Source: a virus
Reading direction: 5' to 3' (one strand)
DNA: 60,365 nt
IMG/VR virus record: IMGVR_UViG_3300009786_000013
Span: 1 to 60,365 of that record
Position 1 is the first letter of the stretch. Every line of letters starts with the position of its first letter. A program made the position numbers and the translations under genes. The notes beneath the pieces are model-generated. The model ran no database searches and was not told where the DNA came from. It worked only from the letters and a program-made list of their open reading frames with translations. This document shows positions 26,337 to 34,451 of this stretch, piece by piece.

Positions 26337-26449
26337 CGGGGGGTGCGGTGGACGTGTGCGGTACGCCGTCTATACCGATGATAAATGATAGGAAGCCGGA
26401 GCCAAGTCCAAGTCGGGCAGGGCCATGAACATTCAAGGAGAAATCTGAA
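26337..26449 (+). promoter_or_regulatory. Intergenic gap before structural gene, AT-richer patch
   Basis: A 113-base gap without a gene. It contains CTATACCGATGATAAATGAT (26372-26391), clearly more AT-rich than its surroundings and a possible promoter region, and ends with the ribosome site TCAAGGAGAAA. No clear -35/-10 pair and no long hairpin can be defended. Confidence 0.25.
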
Positions 26450-27193
26450 ATGCCTTACATCTGCCTACGACGAACTGACATGGGGGACGCCCTTTCGCAG
26501 GGAACCTTCTACGTCGGAGACCTGACCCCCAACGCGGGCCAGAAGATTCTACACGCTGGAGAGCCCGTCTTCGGGATCGACCCCACTGGGAACAACGTGG
26601 AGCCTTCGGCCTATGCTGGACCCATCATCCCCGTGGCGACGAGCGCTGGTTCCACCGTGCTCACTGAAGACCCGGGCGACACGAGTGGCGTCACCAGTGC
26701 CGAGTACACGGGCCTATCGGCCTTCCTGCTCGACAACTGCGTGGACGGTGCCGATGCGGGCACCCTGTCCGCAGCCGACGCCCTCACCATCTCCACAGCC
26801 CTTGTGGCCGAGATGAGGACCAACGGCGGTGCCATGACGAGCGCAGCTATTGAGACCATCATCCAGGTCACCGACGCTGCGGTCACCGTGGCGGCCTCGG
26901 AGATTCAGAACGCTGGCTTCGTTGCCGGCGTCCTGCGTTGTCTGGCTGGTGCGACCTACACGGTTCCCATCACGACCGAGATCTTCGCTGCTGGTGGTAA
27001 TGCTACCGCTGCTGGTGGTTCGTTCACTGCTGCGAACACCCGCCGCTGTGGTCTGATCACTCTGACGGACAGCCTCACGGAGTCCATTCGTGTCGGTCAG
27101 CTCGAAGGGTTCATCGCTGCGGGGTTCTCATACCTGGGAACCGCTGCTGCAGCCGTGGTGGTGTATGACGACGATGGTTCCGTCCTTTCGTAA
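26450..27193 (+). CDS. Probable abundant virion protein, unknown
   Basis: A 247-aa, low-charge protein rich in Ala, Thr, Gly and Val, with a good SD site (AAGGAGAAA). The sequence alternates short strands and Ala-rich helices (SAADALTISTALVAEM, then TDAAVTVAASEIQNAGFVAGVL), as in capsid-decorating or fibre-base proteins. Cys occurs singly, without zinc spacing. No family recognised. Composition and its own 113-base leader suggest separate, strong expression. Confidence 0.68.
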   Translation: MPYICLRRTDMGDALSQGTFYVGDLTPNAGQKILHAGEPVFGIDPTGNNVEPSAYAGPIIPVATSAGSTVLTEDPGDTSGVTSAEYTGLSAFLLDNCVDGADAGTLSAADALTISTALVAEMRTNGGAMTSAAIETIIQVTDAAVTVAASEIQNAGFVAGVLRCLAGATYTVPITTEIFAAGGNATAAGGSFTAANTRRCGLITLTDSLTESIRVGQLEGFIAAGFSYLGTAAAAVVVYDDDGSVLS

Positions 27194-27269
27194 GTGATCG
27201 GGTCTTGATCCGGTCAGGGGGCGTTGAAGACGTTCTCTGGCTTCACTTATGGAGGAGGGCATTCACGGC

Positions 27270-27503
27270 ATGGTAGAAGAAAAGCGATACAGAACCTCGG
27301 ATCTTTACTACGCAGCATATCTGCGCGTGGCAGGGGTCCCTCTCATTGAGACTGCTCGTGAGGGCGGCAGGGTCTATTTCGTTTTCGAGTCCGTTGAGGG
27401 CCTCCGTGACTTGAAGAACGAGTATTTCAACCGCAAGGCAAAGGTTCCGGCCTTGAGCTATGCCGACGAGATCAGGTCCATGAAGGCCCTGACCCACATG
27501 TAG
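27270..27503 (+). CDS. DUF5659-like small protein (copy 1)
   Basis: A 77-aa protein. I place the start at ATG 27270, about ten bases after GGAGGAGGG; the ATG at 27249 lies before that site and lacks one of its own. The pattern YRTSDLYYAAYLRVAGVPL followed by GRVYFVFE and DLKNEYFNRKAKVPALSYADEI matches what I recall of the DUF5659 family, found in phages and bacteria with unknown function. A shorter relative is encoded at 28887. The role is unknown; the family is small, soluble and conserved. Confidence 0.72.
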   Translation: MVEEKRYRTSDLYYAAYLRVAGVPLIETAREGGRVYFVFESVEGLRDLKNEYFNRKAKVPALSYADEIRSMKALTHM

Positions 27504-27570
27504 GGATCCCCATGCACCCGAGACCAGTCTCCGGCTTCCACCCGATGGTCACGATTGAGGGGGCCCCCAC

Positions 27571-28464
27571 ATGGCGATAGCATTTTCACCCGGGCAGGAA
27601 ACGAGTCGGGGCGACCTGGACATCTTCCTTACGAACTCGTCGGGCAACTCATCGAATGCCTACGCCATCTCCTATGCTGTCTACTTCTTCGACCCCGCCA
27701 CCGAGGAGGAGGTCCTCATCGGCTCCGCCACCAGGACGGCGGTGAATCCTACGGTCGGGGAGTACTATGCTGCGCTTCTGGTACCCCCTTCAGCGGCGGC
27801 CGGGACCTACCGCATCCGGTGGACATTCAACGAGTTTTCCAGCAGCCCCGCACAGTTGGTCGTTCAGGAGTTCGCAGTCGTGGAGTCTTCAGCTCTGCTT
27901 GCAGCCACCTACTCGGATCAAGAGCAGTCGATGATCGACAAACTCCGGCTCCTCCTCCGTGACCAGAATCCAGACAAGTTCTATCACTTCAGGCCGCCAG
28001 AGCATGAGGGGGCCGTAGGGTCCTACAACCGGGTCTTCGGGCAGATCTGGGAGGATGCCGAGCTCCTGGAGTACATCGAGCGCGGCCTCGACTGGTGGAA
28101 CATGTTCCCGCCAGAGACAGAGGAACTCAACACCGTCCACAACCTGGTGATCCGGAAGCCCACCTGGCGCACTGCGATTCTGTGGTCGGCCATCACGCAC
28201 GCCTGCTTCGCCCTCATGGCGAACTGGACCGCCGACGAGTTCGATTACTCTATTGGGGGCGTCAGCCTCAGCCTCGAGCGGTCGTCCAAGTATGAGAGCT
28301 TGAAGTCGAACGCCGAGGGGCAGTTCGACAAGGCCACTGAAGCTAAGGCCCGCACGGTGAAGATCATGCGGGGGCTCTCGCAACCCAAGTACGGGATCGG
28401 TATCCGCTCCGCCTTCGGTCCCCATGTGGGACGTGGCGTCCTCGGACCCCGCAACTTTCTGTAG
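27571..28464 (+). CDS. Putative Ig-like neck or head-completion protein
   Basis: A 297-aa protein in two parts. Residues 1-110 form a beta-sandwich-like domain (ISYAVYFFDPATEEEVLIG, then AAGTYRIRWTFNEF), resembling carbohydrate- or protein-binding Ig-like domains. Residues 115-260 are helical, with WNMFPPETEELNTV and a hydrophobic helix (TAILWSAITHACFALMANW) that could be buried or membrane-associated. The helical part recalls head-tail connector proteins. An N-terminal beta domain fused to a helical body is unusual; the assignment is tentative. Confidence 0.6.
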   Translation: MAIAFSPGQETSRGDLDIFLTNSSGNSSNAYAISYAVYFFDPATEEEVLIGSATRTAVNPTVGEYYAALLVPPSAAAGTYRIRWTFNEFSSSPAQLVVQEFAVVESSALLAATYSDQEQSMIDKLRLLLRDQNPDKFYHFRPPEHEGAVGSYNRVFGQIWEDAELLEYIERGLDWWNMFPPETEELNTVHNLVIRKPTWRTAILWSAITHACFALMANWTADEFDYSIGGVSLSLERSSKYESLKSNAEGQFDKATEAKARTVKIMRGLSQPKYGIGIRSAFGPHVGRGVLGPRNFL

Positions 28465-28514
28465 ACTCAGCGGTACGGCGGCTATCTCTCCGTCATGTAC
28501 GAGGAGGATGAGCC

Positions 28515-28877
28515 TTGGCACAGCACGGCGATACAGTCACATTCCACGTTTTGTTTGTGGATTCGTTCAATGACGGCATGGTCGTCGCGGACGCAACCAT
28601 CGAGGTGTTCACCTTCAATGCAGATGGTGTACGCACGGTTCTTGCTGCTGCGGGCACCGCCATGGACGCGGACGCCGAGAACGGCCACTACAGTTACCAG
28701 TTCGAGGTGGACGGTGACTGGACCGGACTCGGCTACAGCCCCCGCATCCATGCCCTCATGCAGGCCACTGACCCCGTGGGCGGCGGTAAGATCCTGGCAG
28801 AAGACTCCGCCGATATTTACCCAAAGGGGGGTACTTCCAGCACGGGCGGGGGGATGACCGCCAAACTTGTTCAATAG
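28515..28877 (+). CDS. Small beta-sandwich protein, TTG start
   Basis: A 120-aa protein starting with TTG 28515, placed correctly after GAGGAGGATGAG; an overlapping frame from ATG 28495 has Pro/Arg/Thr-biased composition typical of a shadow. The product is one Ig-like or macroglobulin-like beta domain (VADATIEVFTFNADG, then NGHYSYQFEVDGDWTG), similar in type to the N-terminal domain of the gene at 27571. It may form part of the same virion substructure. No specific family is named. Confidence 0.62.
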   Translation: MAQHGDTVTFHVLFVDSFNDGMVVADATIEVFTFNADGVRTVLAAAGTAMDADAENGHYSYQFEVDGDWTGLGYSPRIHALMQATDPVGGGKILAEDSADIYPKGGTSSTGGGMTAKLVQ

Positions 28878-28886
28878 GAGGCGCCA

Positions 28887-29126
28887 TTGTCCGACACCCT
28901 CAAACTGACCGACTTCCGGATGGCGGGGTTCCTGCTCGCCAGGGATGTGCAGTTCAAGGGTACGGAGTCCGACGGGTCTGATGTCGTGTTCGTGTTCGAT
29001 GATACGGGCGGCATCGCATCCAAGACCCTCGACCTATATCCGGGGTCTGCCGAACAGAAGTATGATGCGGCCTGCAAGACCATGCACGACATGGTCAAGA
29101 TCAGGAAACGGTCGAGGAGGCGCTGA
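28887..29126 (+). CDS. DUF5659-like small protein (copy 2)
   Basis: A 79-aa protein with a TTG start behind ATAGGAGGCGCC. Like the gene at 27270 it has the short order F-LLARDVQFKG, a beta strand VVFVFDD, then a helix AEQKYDAACKTMHDMVKI, so it appears to be a distant second copy of the DUF5659-like fold, with a basic C-terminus (RKRSRRR). Its stop overlaps the next start (TGATG). Function unknown. Confidence 0.62.
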   Translation: MSDTLKLTDFRMAGFLLARDVQFKGTESDGSDVVFVFDDTGGIASKTLDLYPGSAEQKYDAACKTMHDMVKIRKRSRRR

Positions 29127-29554
29127 TGGACATCGGATACCGGGAGTATGTGGCCGTCCTCGAGCATGAGCTCCACGAGGCCGCCGAGAGGATTCAAGCT
29201 CTCGACGCCAGTCAGCAGGAGGTCAACGCCCGCCACCAGGCCGTCGTACACACGACCGATGTTGAGATCGAACGCCTGATGAGGGATGCCGGGATACTGG
29301 ACCAGGTGCAGGAGCAGCGCACGCACAGGCGGGAGAGCTTGAAGAAATCGCAGGAGGAGCTGGACGAGATCGGCCAGGAGATGGACGAGCTCGCAGCCGT
29401 TCGGAAGTACCTCCTACATCGGGGGCGTGAGGCGTCCCACGAGCTTGAAAAACCTCCGGAAACCCTTTCTGTGGGCCCCACAGAAGACGTTTTGGAGGAC
29501 GATAAAAAGAAAAACATGCCCTCCGAAGGCGTTAGCCGCGGGGGTGTTGAATAG
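29126..29554 (+). CDS. Coiled-coil protein
   Basis: A 142-aa protein translationally coupled to the DUF5659-like gene upstream. Residues 5-105 form nearly continuous amphipathic helix with heptad spacing (HELHEAAERIQALDASQQEV, later LKKSQEELDEIGQEMDELA), so a dimeric coiled coil is expected; the tail is disordered and acidic. Coiled-coil proteins at this place could be fibre-attachment or assembly factors. No family recognised. Confidence 0.65.
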   Translation: MDIGYREYVAVLEHELHEAAERIQALDASQQEVNARHQAVVHTTDVEIERLMRDAGILDQVQEQRTHRRESLKKSQEELDEIGQEMDELAAVRKYLLHRGREASHELEKPPETLSVGPTEDVLEDDKKKNMPSEGVSRGGVE

Positions 29555-29560
29555 CCACCC

Positions 29561-29726
29561 TATACGAGACTACTATAGGTGAGCGGATCCTTCTGAGGAC
29601 CGTCGGATTGGATTGATTGCCCTATCGGCAGCCGGCTTGCAGCCGGTGTGGCGGACACCTGTGGTGTTCAAGCCTCGGATTGTTACGCCAATCAACCACC
29701 ACCAACCTCTTTAGGAGATCTTCATC
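29561..29726 (+). promoter_or_regulatory. Hairpin leader of fibre-like gene
   Basis: This gap holds CCTAT...ATAGG (29561-29581), then two tandem hairpins, CCGGCT-TGC-AGCCGG (29632-29646) and GGACACC-TGT-GGTGTTC (29653-29669), then a CA-rich linker and TTTAGGAGAT before the ATG. The arrangement copies the leader of the capsid transcript at 13177, which suggests the same purpose: a stable, efficiently translated mRNA. No promoter is certain. Confidence 0.5.
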
Positions 29727-31988
29727 ATGGCAGCTATCACACGACTTCTCGGCCTTCCCTCGGGATCAGGCCAACTCTCAAGGGCAGCAGGCGGCGCGCT
29801 CGCCGGCACTGGCGGCATCGACAGTGCCTCCCTTCTCTTTTCGTCCTGCAACATCGCAGTTGAGTCGGCGGCCTCTGGCACCACCAACTCCCTCTCACTC
29901 GGCTACTACGCCATCAACACCGACGGCACCTCCAGTGTCCCTCTGGTCTCAATCAACGGCGACCCCAACAACGCCAGCCACCACCTGCTTCTCGGGCCGG
30001 CTGCAGCGGATCCAGATGGTGCCAAGGTCGGCATCCGGGCAGAGACCCTCTTCTTCCAGGCCAAAAGCGGCACTGATGCTACCACGGCTGTCATTGATGG
30101 CCACTGGAGCGTCGGCACATCGGCTCTGATGGGCGCAAGCGGCGGGATTCGCAACGCCGACATCTACGGCGCACTCACTGTTCACGGTGACCTTCTCGTG
30201 GATGGCACCACGATCACCGTCAACGCGGAAGATATGCTCGTTGAAGACAACATGATCCTGCTCAACGCAGGTCCGACTTCTTCCACGGCATTGGCCGGTT
30301 GGGCTGTTCAGTCCTACTACTCCGATGTCGCTTCGGAGGCGGACCAGAACTTCCACCGTCAGTTCCTTGGTGGGTTCGGAGGCAGTGACCCTGCAATCGG
30401 CACTCAGGAGGCTACCCCCGGCGGTTCGGCTCTCAGTGATCTCGCGAAGATCAACATTCAGGGATTTGCGAGCGCTCTGTCCTCAACCACCAACTACTAC
30501 AATGGCATGTGGATCAAGATCGATGACACGGGTCATAACGGTCACGGCGATGTTCGTAAGATCACGGCCTGGGATGCCACCAACAAGCTCCTCACCGTTA
30601 CCCCGGACTTCTCCGCCCAGGTCGAAGCGACCGCCAAGGTCCAGATCTACATCGACCAGGTCGGTATGCTTTGGGACGAGTCGCAGGACATATTCAAGCT
30701 GGCTTCGGTCAAGCCGGACGGTTCGGCGCACATGCCTGTCGGACTCGGACTTGACATGCTCATGTGTGGTTACGGGATCGAGTTGAACTCGAGTGGCCCG
30801 AACTCGAATGAGCCTTCTCCCTACAACGACAACGGAACCGTCTACGCCAAGACCGTCGGCGGCATCGAGGAGCTGTTCTTCGTCTCCATGGACGGTGGCG
30901 GCAATACGGTGGGCCCGGTTCAGGTCACCTCGAACGGTGGTGTGAACGCAGCGATCACAGGCGACCTCTCGGTTGACGGCCAGAACGCCATCATCAACGC
31001 AGACGCCGGTGATGACCAGGTCGGTGCCTTGAAGGTTCGCTGGGATAGTGACAGCGACAACGGGACGCTTGTCCCCTTGCAGGTGTCACTGTCGGGAACG
31101 GCCTCGGCGGCTGGCTCCGATGTCGTGGAACTGTCCACCAAGGCATTGAGCATCCACTCTCAAACGGGTGCCGTCACCGAAGGTGCCACTCAGTCCATGA
31201 CTCTGCGCCTCGGCGATGGAGTCGACGCTGGTGCTGACCGTGCAGCGAAGCTCGTCTTCCACGGTCGCGCACATGGCGGAGGTACACAGGTCAACCAGAG
31301 TGCTTCCTTCGTTCTGGAGGACAACGGCAACTACGAGGGTGACCTCAGCCTTGACAAGCAGCTCCGGATGGCTGGCAACATCCTCCCGGATCGTTCGGCA
31401 AGGACTCTCGGGTCTGCTGTCGCTGGCGGCGCCGCTGGTGACCAGCGTTGGTCCGATGCCTTCTTCAAGGGGTTGGATGTTTATAGCAACTCGAATAGCA
31501 TCACCCTCGAGGTCGAGGACGACGGCTCCGCACACCAGTTCCTGAAGCTCACTTCGGGTCGCATCGCGGGCAACGTCGGCAAACTGGCGGTGATCAACGC
31601 AGCCACCGGCAACCTGGCTGCAACGGACCTCGTGTGCATCGACCCCGCATCGGGAACGATGGCGAAGGCTGATGCTGGTGCTAGTAGCACCTCGATGCCC
31701 ATCGGCATCATGTTGGCTGACTGCACGGCGACGGCATCCGTTCTCGGCAAGGTGTCGCAGCTCGGAACGTGTGCAACGGTCTCTTGTGTTGCACCTAGCA
31801 GCACCATGCCGGCTGGATCTCCTGTGTTCCTGTCGGGGACGGCTGGGAAGGTGCAGTTCACCATGCCCAGCACCGCGGGTGACTACGTGGTGCAGGTCGG
31901 GATCTCCCAGGCTTCAGCCGGGACCTCATCGACCAGTGTGGTCATTTCGTTCCTTCCCGCGTTCATGAGGATCGCTAACGGAAGCTAA
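29727..31988 (+). CDS. Fibre-like virion protein
   Basis: A 753-aa protein with repetitive beta composition. The segment YGALTVHGDLLVDGTTITV followed by MLVEDNMILLNAG (about residues 149-180) is the type found at the base of phage tail fibres (for example cyanophage fibres with a 'gdLtVtGtt..i..eD..i.LN' pattern). The middle is beta-helical in style, with Asn/Gly turns. The last 110 residues form a compact domain with PVFLSGTAGKVQFTMPS, similar to one in the gene at 32794. A structural fibre or appendage is likely. It is preceded by a hairpin leader and followed by a terminator, so it seems to be its own transcript. Confidence 0.75.
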   Translation: MAAITRLLGLPSGSGQLSRAAGGALAGTGGIDSASLLFSSCNIAVESAASGTTNSLSLGYYAINTDGTSSVPLVSINGDPNNASHHLLLGPAAADPDGAKVGIRAETLFFQAKSGTDATTAVIDGHWSVGTSALMGASGGIRNADIYGALTVHGDLLVDGTTITVNAEDMLVEDNMILLNAGPTSSTALAGWAVQSYYSDVASEADQNFHRQFLGGFGGSDPAIGTQEATPGGSALSDLAKINIQGFASALSSTTNYYNGMWIKIDDTGHNGHGDVRKITAWDATNKLLTVTPDFSAQVEATAKVQIYIDQVGMLWDESQDIFKLASVKPDGSAHMPVGLGLDMLMCGYGIELNSSGPNSNEPSPYNDNGTVYAKTVGGIEELFFVSMDGGGNTVGPVQVTSNGGVNAAITGDLSVDGQNAIINADAGDDQVGALKVRWDSDSDNGTLVPLQVSLSGTASAAGSDVVELSTKALSIHSQTGAVTEGATQSMTLRLGDGVDAGADRAAKLVFHGRAHGGGTQVNQSASFVLEDNGNYEGDLSLDKQLRMAGNILPDRSARTLGSAVAGGAAGDQRWSDAFFKGLDVYSNSNSITLEVEDDGSAHQFLKLTSGRIAGNVGKLAVINAATGNLAATDLVCIDPASGTMAKADAGASSTSMPIGIMLADCTATASVLGKVSQLGTCATVSCVAPSSTMPAGSPVFLSGTAGKVQFTMPSTAGDYVVQVGISQASAGTSSTSVVISFLPAFMRIANGS

Positions 31989-31996
31989 TCCATAAC

Positions 31997-32070
31997 GGTG
32001 TCCTCGGACACCATTGGATGACAACCTTGAGACCCCCGTCGGGATTCGTTCCGGCGGGGGTTTCTTCGTT
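31997..32070 (+). terminator. Hairpin plus rho-independent terminator
   Basis: GGTGTCC-TC-GGACACC (31997-32012) is a perfect dyad just after the stop. The terminator proper is an imperfect stem with GACCCCCGTCGG (32031-32042) pairing to CCGGCGGGGGTTT (32051-32063) around an eight-base loop, followed by CTTCGTTT. It should end the fibre-gene transcript. Confidence 0.85.
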
Positions 32071-32127
32071 TGCGCCCCTATCCCCCACGCCATTCGACAC
32101 GGGTAGTGTTCCAACTGGAGGATGTTC

Positions 32128-32448
32128 ATGGCGGTCAAGAAGAATAGCGAGAAGCAGGTCCGGATGGGCCTCGGGGAGGCGGTCAAGCGTCTTCTCAACC
32201 TGGAGATCAGGTTCAATCAGGGCCCACGTACGGACGAGCTCGTAGCCGAGAGGGAGATGCTCCTCACAGCTCTGAACGCCGTGGAGCTCGACCTCGGGTT
32301 CGACTGCAACGAGGACGGGGTGCCGGACACCGTGGAGATCTTCCAGAAGTCGGCGGCGACATCCTGCTGCCGCATCCTTCCCACAGACGGGAGTCGCCGG
32401 AAGGCGGCCCCCAAGCGAGCTCGCAAGAGCTCGAGGAGCAAGAAATAA
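32128..32448 (+). CDS. Small protein with EF-hand-like loop
   Basis: A 106-aa protein. I choose ATG 32128, six bases after GGAGG (32117-32121); ATG 32122 is too close to it. Residues 1-60 are helical; then comes DCNEDGVPDTVEIF (about 59-72), a DxNxDGxxD loop as in calcium-binding EF-hand and dockerin-type sites, then a Lys/Arg-rich tail (KAAPKRARKSSRSKK). GGGTAGTGT precedes it at 32101. Calcium binding is a guess from the loop; function unknown. Confidence 0.65.
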   Translation: MAVKKNSEKQVRMGLGEAVKRLLNLEIRFNQGPRTDELVAEREMLLTALNAVELDLGFDCNEDGVPDTVEIFQKSAATSCCRILPTDGSRRKAAPKRARKSSRSKK

Positions 32449-32792
32449 TGGATGTACTGCTTTGGCTGGCCGCGACCTATGGCCTCTGCTTCGGAATCAT
32501 GAACGATAAGGGGAGGATCCTGACCAACCTTCTGCGGAGGATCCCAGTCGGCAGGGATGACGACGGCGTATCATTCTTCGACCGGATGTTCGCCTGTTCG
32601 TACTGTACGGGCGCCCACTGCGGGTGGGTGGTCTGGCTACTGTTCTGGGGCTCCACGGGTGAGCCTCCGGCGGAGGGGTGGCACGCTGCGGCCTCCGTAC
32701 CGCTGTGGATGATCGCCTCCGGTGCATGGTGCTACCTGGCCGACTCCCTGGGTCGGCTGGCCGAAGGACACACGCCCATCGAGGGAGGCTGA
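32448..32792 (+). CDS. Small membrane protein with CxYC motif
   Basis: A 114-aa protein overlapping the previous stop (TAATG). It has an N-terminal hydrophobic segment (MDVLLWLAATYGLCFGI), a central FFDRMFACSYCTGAHCGW leading into VVWLLFW, and a third hydrophobic segment near residues 82-98. The CxxCxGxH-type motif at the membrane edge recalls small DUF1360-like membrane proteins of phages and bacteria; the match is from memory. It could be a membrane or lysis-related accessory, unproven. Confidence 0.62.
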   Translation: MDVLLWLAATYGLCFGIMNDKGRILTNLLRRIPVGRDDDGVSFFDRMFACSYCTGAHCGWVVWLLFWGSTGEPPAEGWHAAASVPLWMIASGAWCYLADSLGRLAEGHTPIEGG

Positions 32793-32793
32793 T

Positions 32794-33336
32794 ATGCCCA
32801 TCGCCAGTGCAGGAGGAGCCGGAGGAGGCGGAGGAGGGGGGACCCCCGATCCCACCGTATCCGGAGCTGTGACGCTGTCGACGGGCGAGGCTGCATCAGC
32901 CGTGACCGTCCCAGAGACGCAGGTCGTCTCCACCGTGGATCCCAACACAGGCGAGGTGACGGAGGAGGAGGTGGCCGTGGATTTCTCACAGGGAGCTGCG
33001 GTAGCCCTCATCAACACTGGGGCGACCCAGGAGTTCAGACTCTGCTCGGCCTTTCCAGGCACGGGGTTCGCGGGATCGTTCTTCGGGTTCCTGTTCCAGG
33101 CTGTCGATGCGGACTCGAGTGGAGCCATCATCGTGTCGGCGAGGGGGTCGAAGGTGACAGCTCTGGTGGTGGGTGATGCAGACCTGGTCCCTGGAAACCC
33201 GGTGTTTCTGGGTGAGGTGGCGGGTCGCGTGACGCAGACACCCCCGGAGACTGTCGGCACGCATCTGTTGAAGATCGGGTTCGCCGTGGCCGTGGATCAG
33301 ATCATCCTCGCCCCCGACTTTCCCATCCTCGTGTAG
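32794..33336 (+). CDS. Small virion protein sharing a C-terminal domain with the fibre-like gene
   Basis: A 180-aa protein. The start is ATG 32794 after GGGAGG; the open frame extends upstream to 32722 inside the previous gene without support. The N-terminus carries a Gly-rich run. The C-terminal 110 residues contain GNPVFLGEVAGRVTQTPPE and a closing strand, clearly similar in order to the end of the protein at 29727, so both probably contain the same surface domain. Its stop codon touches the 3' end of the convergent tRNA gene. Confidence 0.7.
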   Translation: MPIASAGGAGGGGGGGTPDPTVSGAVTLSTGEAASAVTVPETQVVSTVDPNTGEVTEEEVAVDFSQGAAVALINTGATQEFRLCSAFPGTGFAGSFFGFLFQAVDADSSGAIIVSARGSKVTALVVGDADLVPGNPVFLGEVAGRVTQTPPETVGTHLLKIGFAVAVDQIILAPDFPILV

Positions 33337-33413
33337 TGGCGTCCCCGGCAGGAGTCGAACCTGCGGCCTACCGCTTAGGAGGCGGTCGCTCTATCCGTCT
33401 GAGCTACGGGGAC
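33337..33413 (-). tRNA. tRNA-Arg (anticodon CCT)
   Basis: On the minus strand a full cloverleaf can be folded: 7-bp acceptor GTCCCCG/CGGGGAC, D stem GCTC/GAGC, anticodon stem ACCGC/GCGGT around loop CTCCTAA (anticodon CCT, reading AGG), a 5-base variable loop, T stem GCAGG/CCTGC with loop TTCGACT, G discriminator and an encoded CCA end. All stems pair perfectly and length is 77 with CCA. AGG is used often in the surrounding phage genes, so it may help translate them. It lies 11 bases after the stop of the last minus-strand gene and is probably co-transcribed with that block. Confidence 0.96.
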
Positions 33414-33424
33414 TCGTCCAGACT

Positions 33425-33772
33425 CTACTCAATGGCCCTGAACCGTTCGAGCTTCTCGGCGAAGCCTGAATGGGGTTGCGTCGATCCATAGGCGAGCCAC
33501 ACCTTGCGACCCTCCTGCGTCGGGTCGATGATCATGCGGGTGTACCCATCGTCCGAGAGGTAGACAATCCATGTTCCTCCGTAAGAGGCATCCTCGGCAT
33601 CGGCATCGTCGTTGTTACGGCAAATCGTCCTGCCTGTGAGGTATTCGTCGATGGTGCGGGCGGATGCCTTCAGGACGGCCTGTGCATCGCTCTGTGGCCT
33701 GTCCAACTCGAGCTGTGTGCAGACCTTCACAATCGCTGCAAGAGCCTCACGCGCTTCCTGGTGGCCTACCAT
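33425..33772 (-). CDS. Unknown small protein, minus-strand block
   Basis: A 115-aa protein. I start it at the ATG whose complement ends at 33772 (MVGHQEAREAL), which overlaps the stop of the upstream gene as ATGGTAG; a longer frame to 33817 lies inside that gene. The N-terminal half is helical; the C-terminal half has strands (GTWIVYLSDDGYTRMIID). No motif recognised. It is last of four genes before the tRNA. Confidence 0.62.
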   Translation of the reverse strand: MVGHQEAREALAAIVKVCTQLELDRPQSDAQAVLKASARTIDEYLTGRTICRNNDDADAEDASYGGTWIVYLSDDGYTRMIIDPTQEGRKVWLAYGSTQPHSGFAEKLERFRAIE

Positions 33773-34443
33773 CGTCCGTCCTCGACTCGCTTGGCCCACT
33801 TCTCCATGGTCTCGCACAGTCGCTTCCGGATCTCCTCCCCGACGTTCTTGGAATCCTCGGACTCAAAGGCGTACGCCCGTAGGTTCTCCCGGACGACGTC
33901 GAAGCCCCATTCCTCCGCTCTGGTGTAGAGGATGAACCACTCGAAGGGGTGCAGGGATAGCCACATGCGTGTGAGGGTGATGGTCTCGTCGCACCACGGG
34001 TGCTCGCACTCGTCGAGATCCTTGCGGTTCCACTTTCTGAAATCCTCGGGGTCGTGTTCCCACTCCGCCCGTTGCTCGTCGGATGCCTCCTTGATGGCGT
34101 CCTCCAGAGATTCAGAGAGAATATCGACGCTCCGTCTGTTCCAGTCCGAGATCGCCTTCTCGACGGTCTGTGGGAGGCCCACCTGATTGCCGGTGTCGCC
34201 CAGGATCCAGTCGAGGCCGAGGATGCACCAGTCTACGACTATCGACTCGTCCACGCGGGACGAGTAGTGAGAGAATCCACCCTCAGAGTTGTAGTCCTTG
34301 ACGGCCTTCTCAACCTCACTGTCATACACATGTCCGTCGCTGTAGCTCGAGAACAATGGCTGGCAGCGGGCCAGAAAGCGCTTCGCCTCGACCTTCCCGA
34401 TGTGTCGGGGGTCTGTCGTGTCCTGTGTCTTGGTAGCTTCCAT
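33766..34443 (-). CDS. Unknown protein, minus-strand block
   Basis: A 225-aa acidic, Trp-rich, helical protein. The start is set at 34443 (MEATKTQDTTDP) because AGGAG lies seven bases before it, whereas the longer start at 34464 lacks a site. Sequence such as DESIVVDWCILGLDWILGD and SLHPFEWFILYTRAEEWGF shows buried aromatic helices. Overlaps the following gene by seven bases. I know no family; a cytoplasmic, non-structural role fits its strand and composition. Confidence 0.62.
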   Translation of the reverse strand: MEATKTQDTTDPRHIGKVEAKRFLARCQPLFSSYSDGHVYDSEVEKAVKDYNSEGGFSHYSSRVDESIVVDWCILGLDWILGDTGNQVGLPQTVEKAISDWNRRSVDILSESLEDAIKEASDEQRAEWEHDPEDFRKWNRKDLDECEHPWCDETITLTRMWLSLHPFEWFILYTRAEEWGFDVVRENLRAYAFESEDSKNVGEEIRKRLCETMEKWAKRVEDGRW

Positions 34444-34451
34444 GTCCGCTC

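Noticed and set aside
28495-28857. 120-residue frame starting with ATG overlapping the TTG-start gene
   Set aside because: Ser/Thr/Arg/Pro-biased shadow; the TTG frame is correctly spaced from the SD and codes a plausible beta domain.
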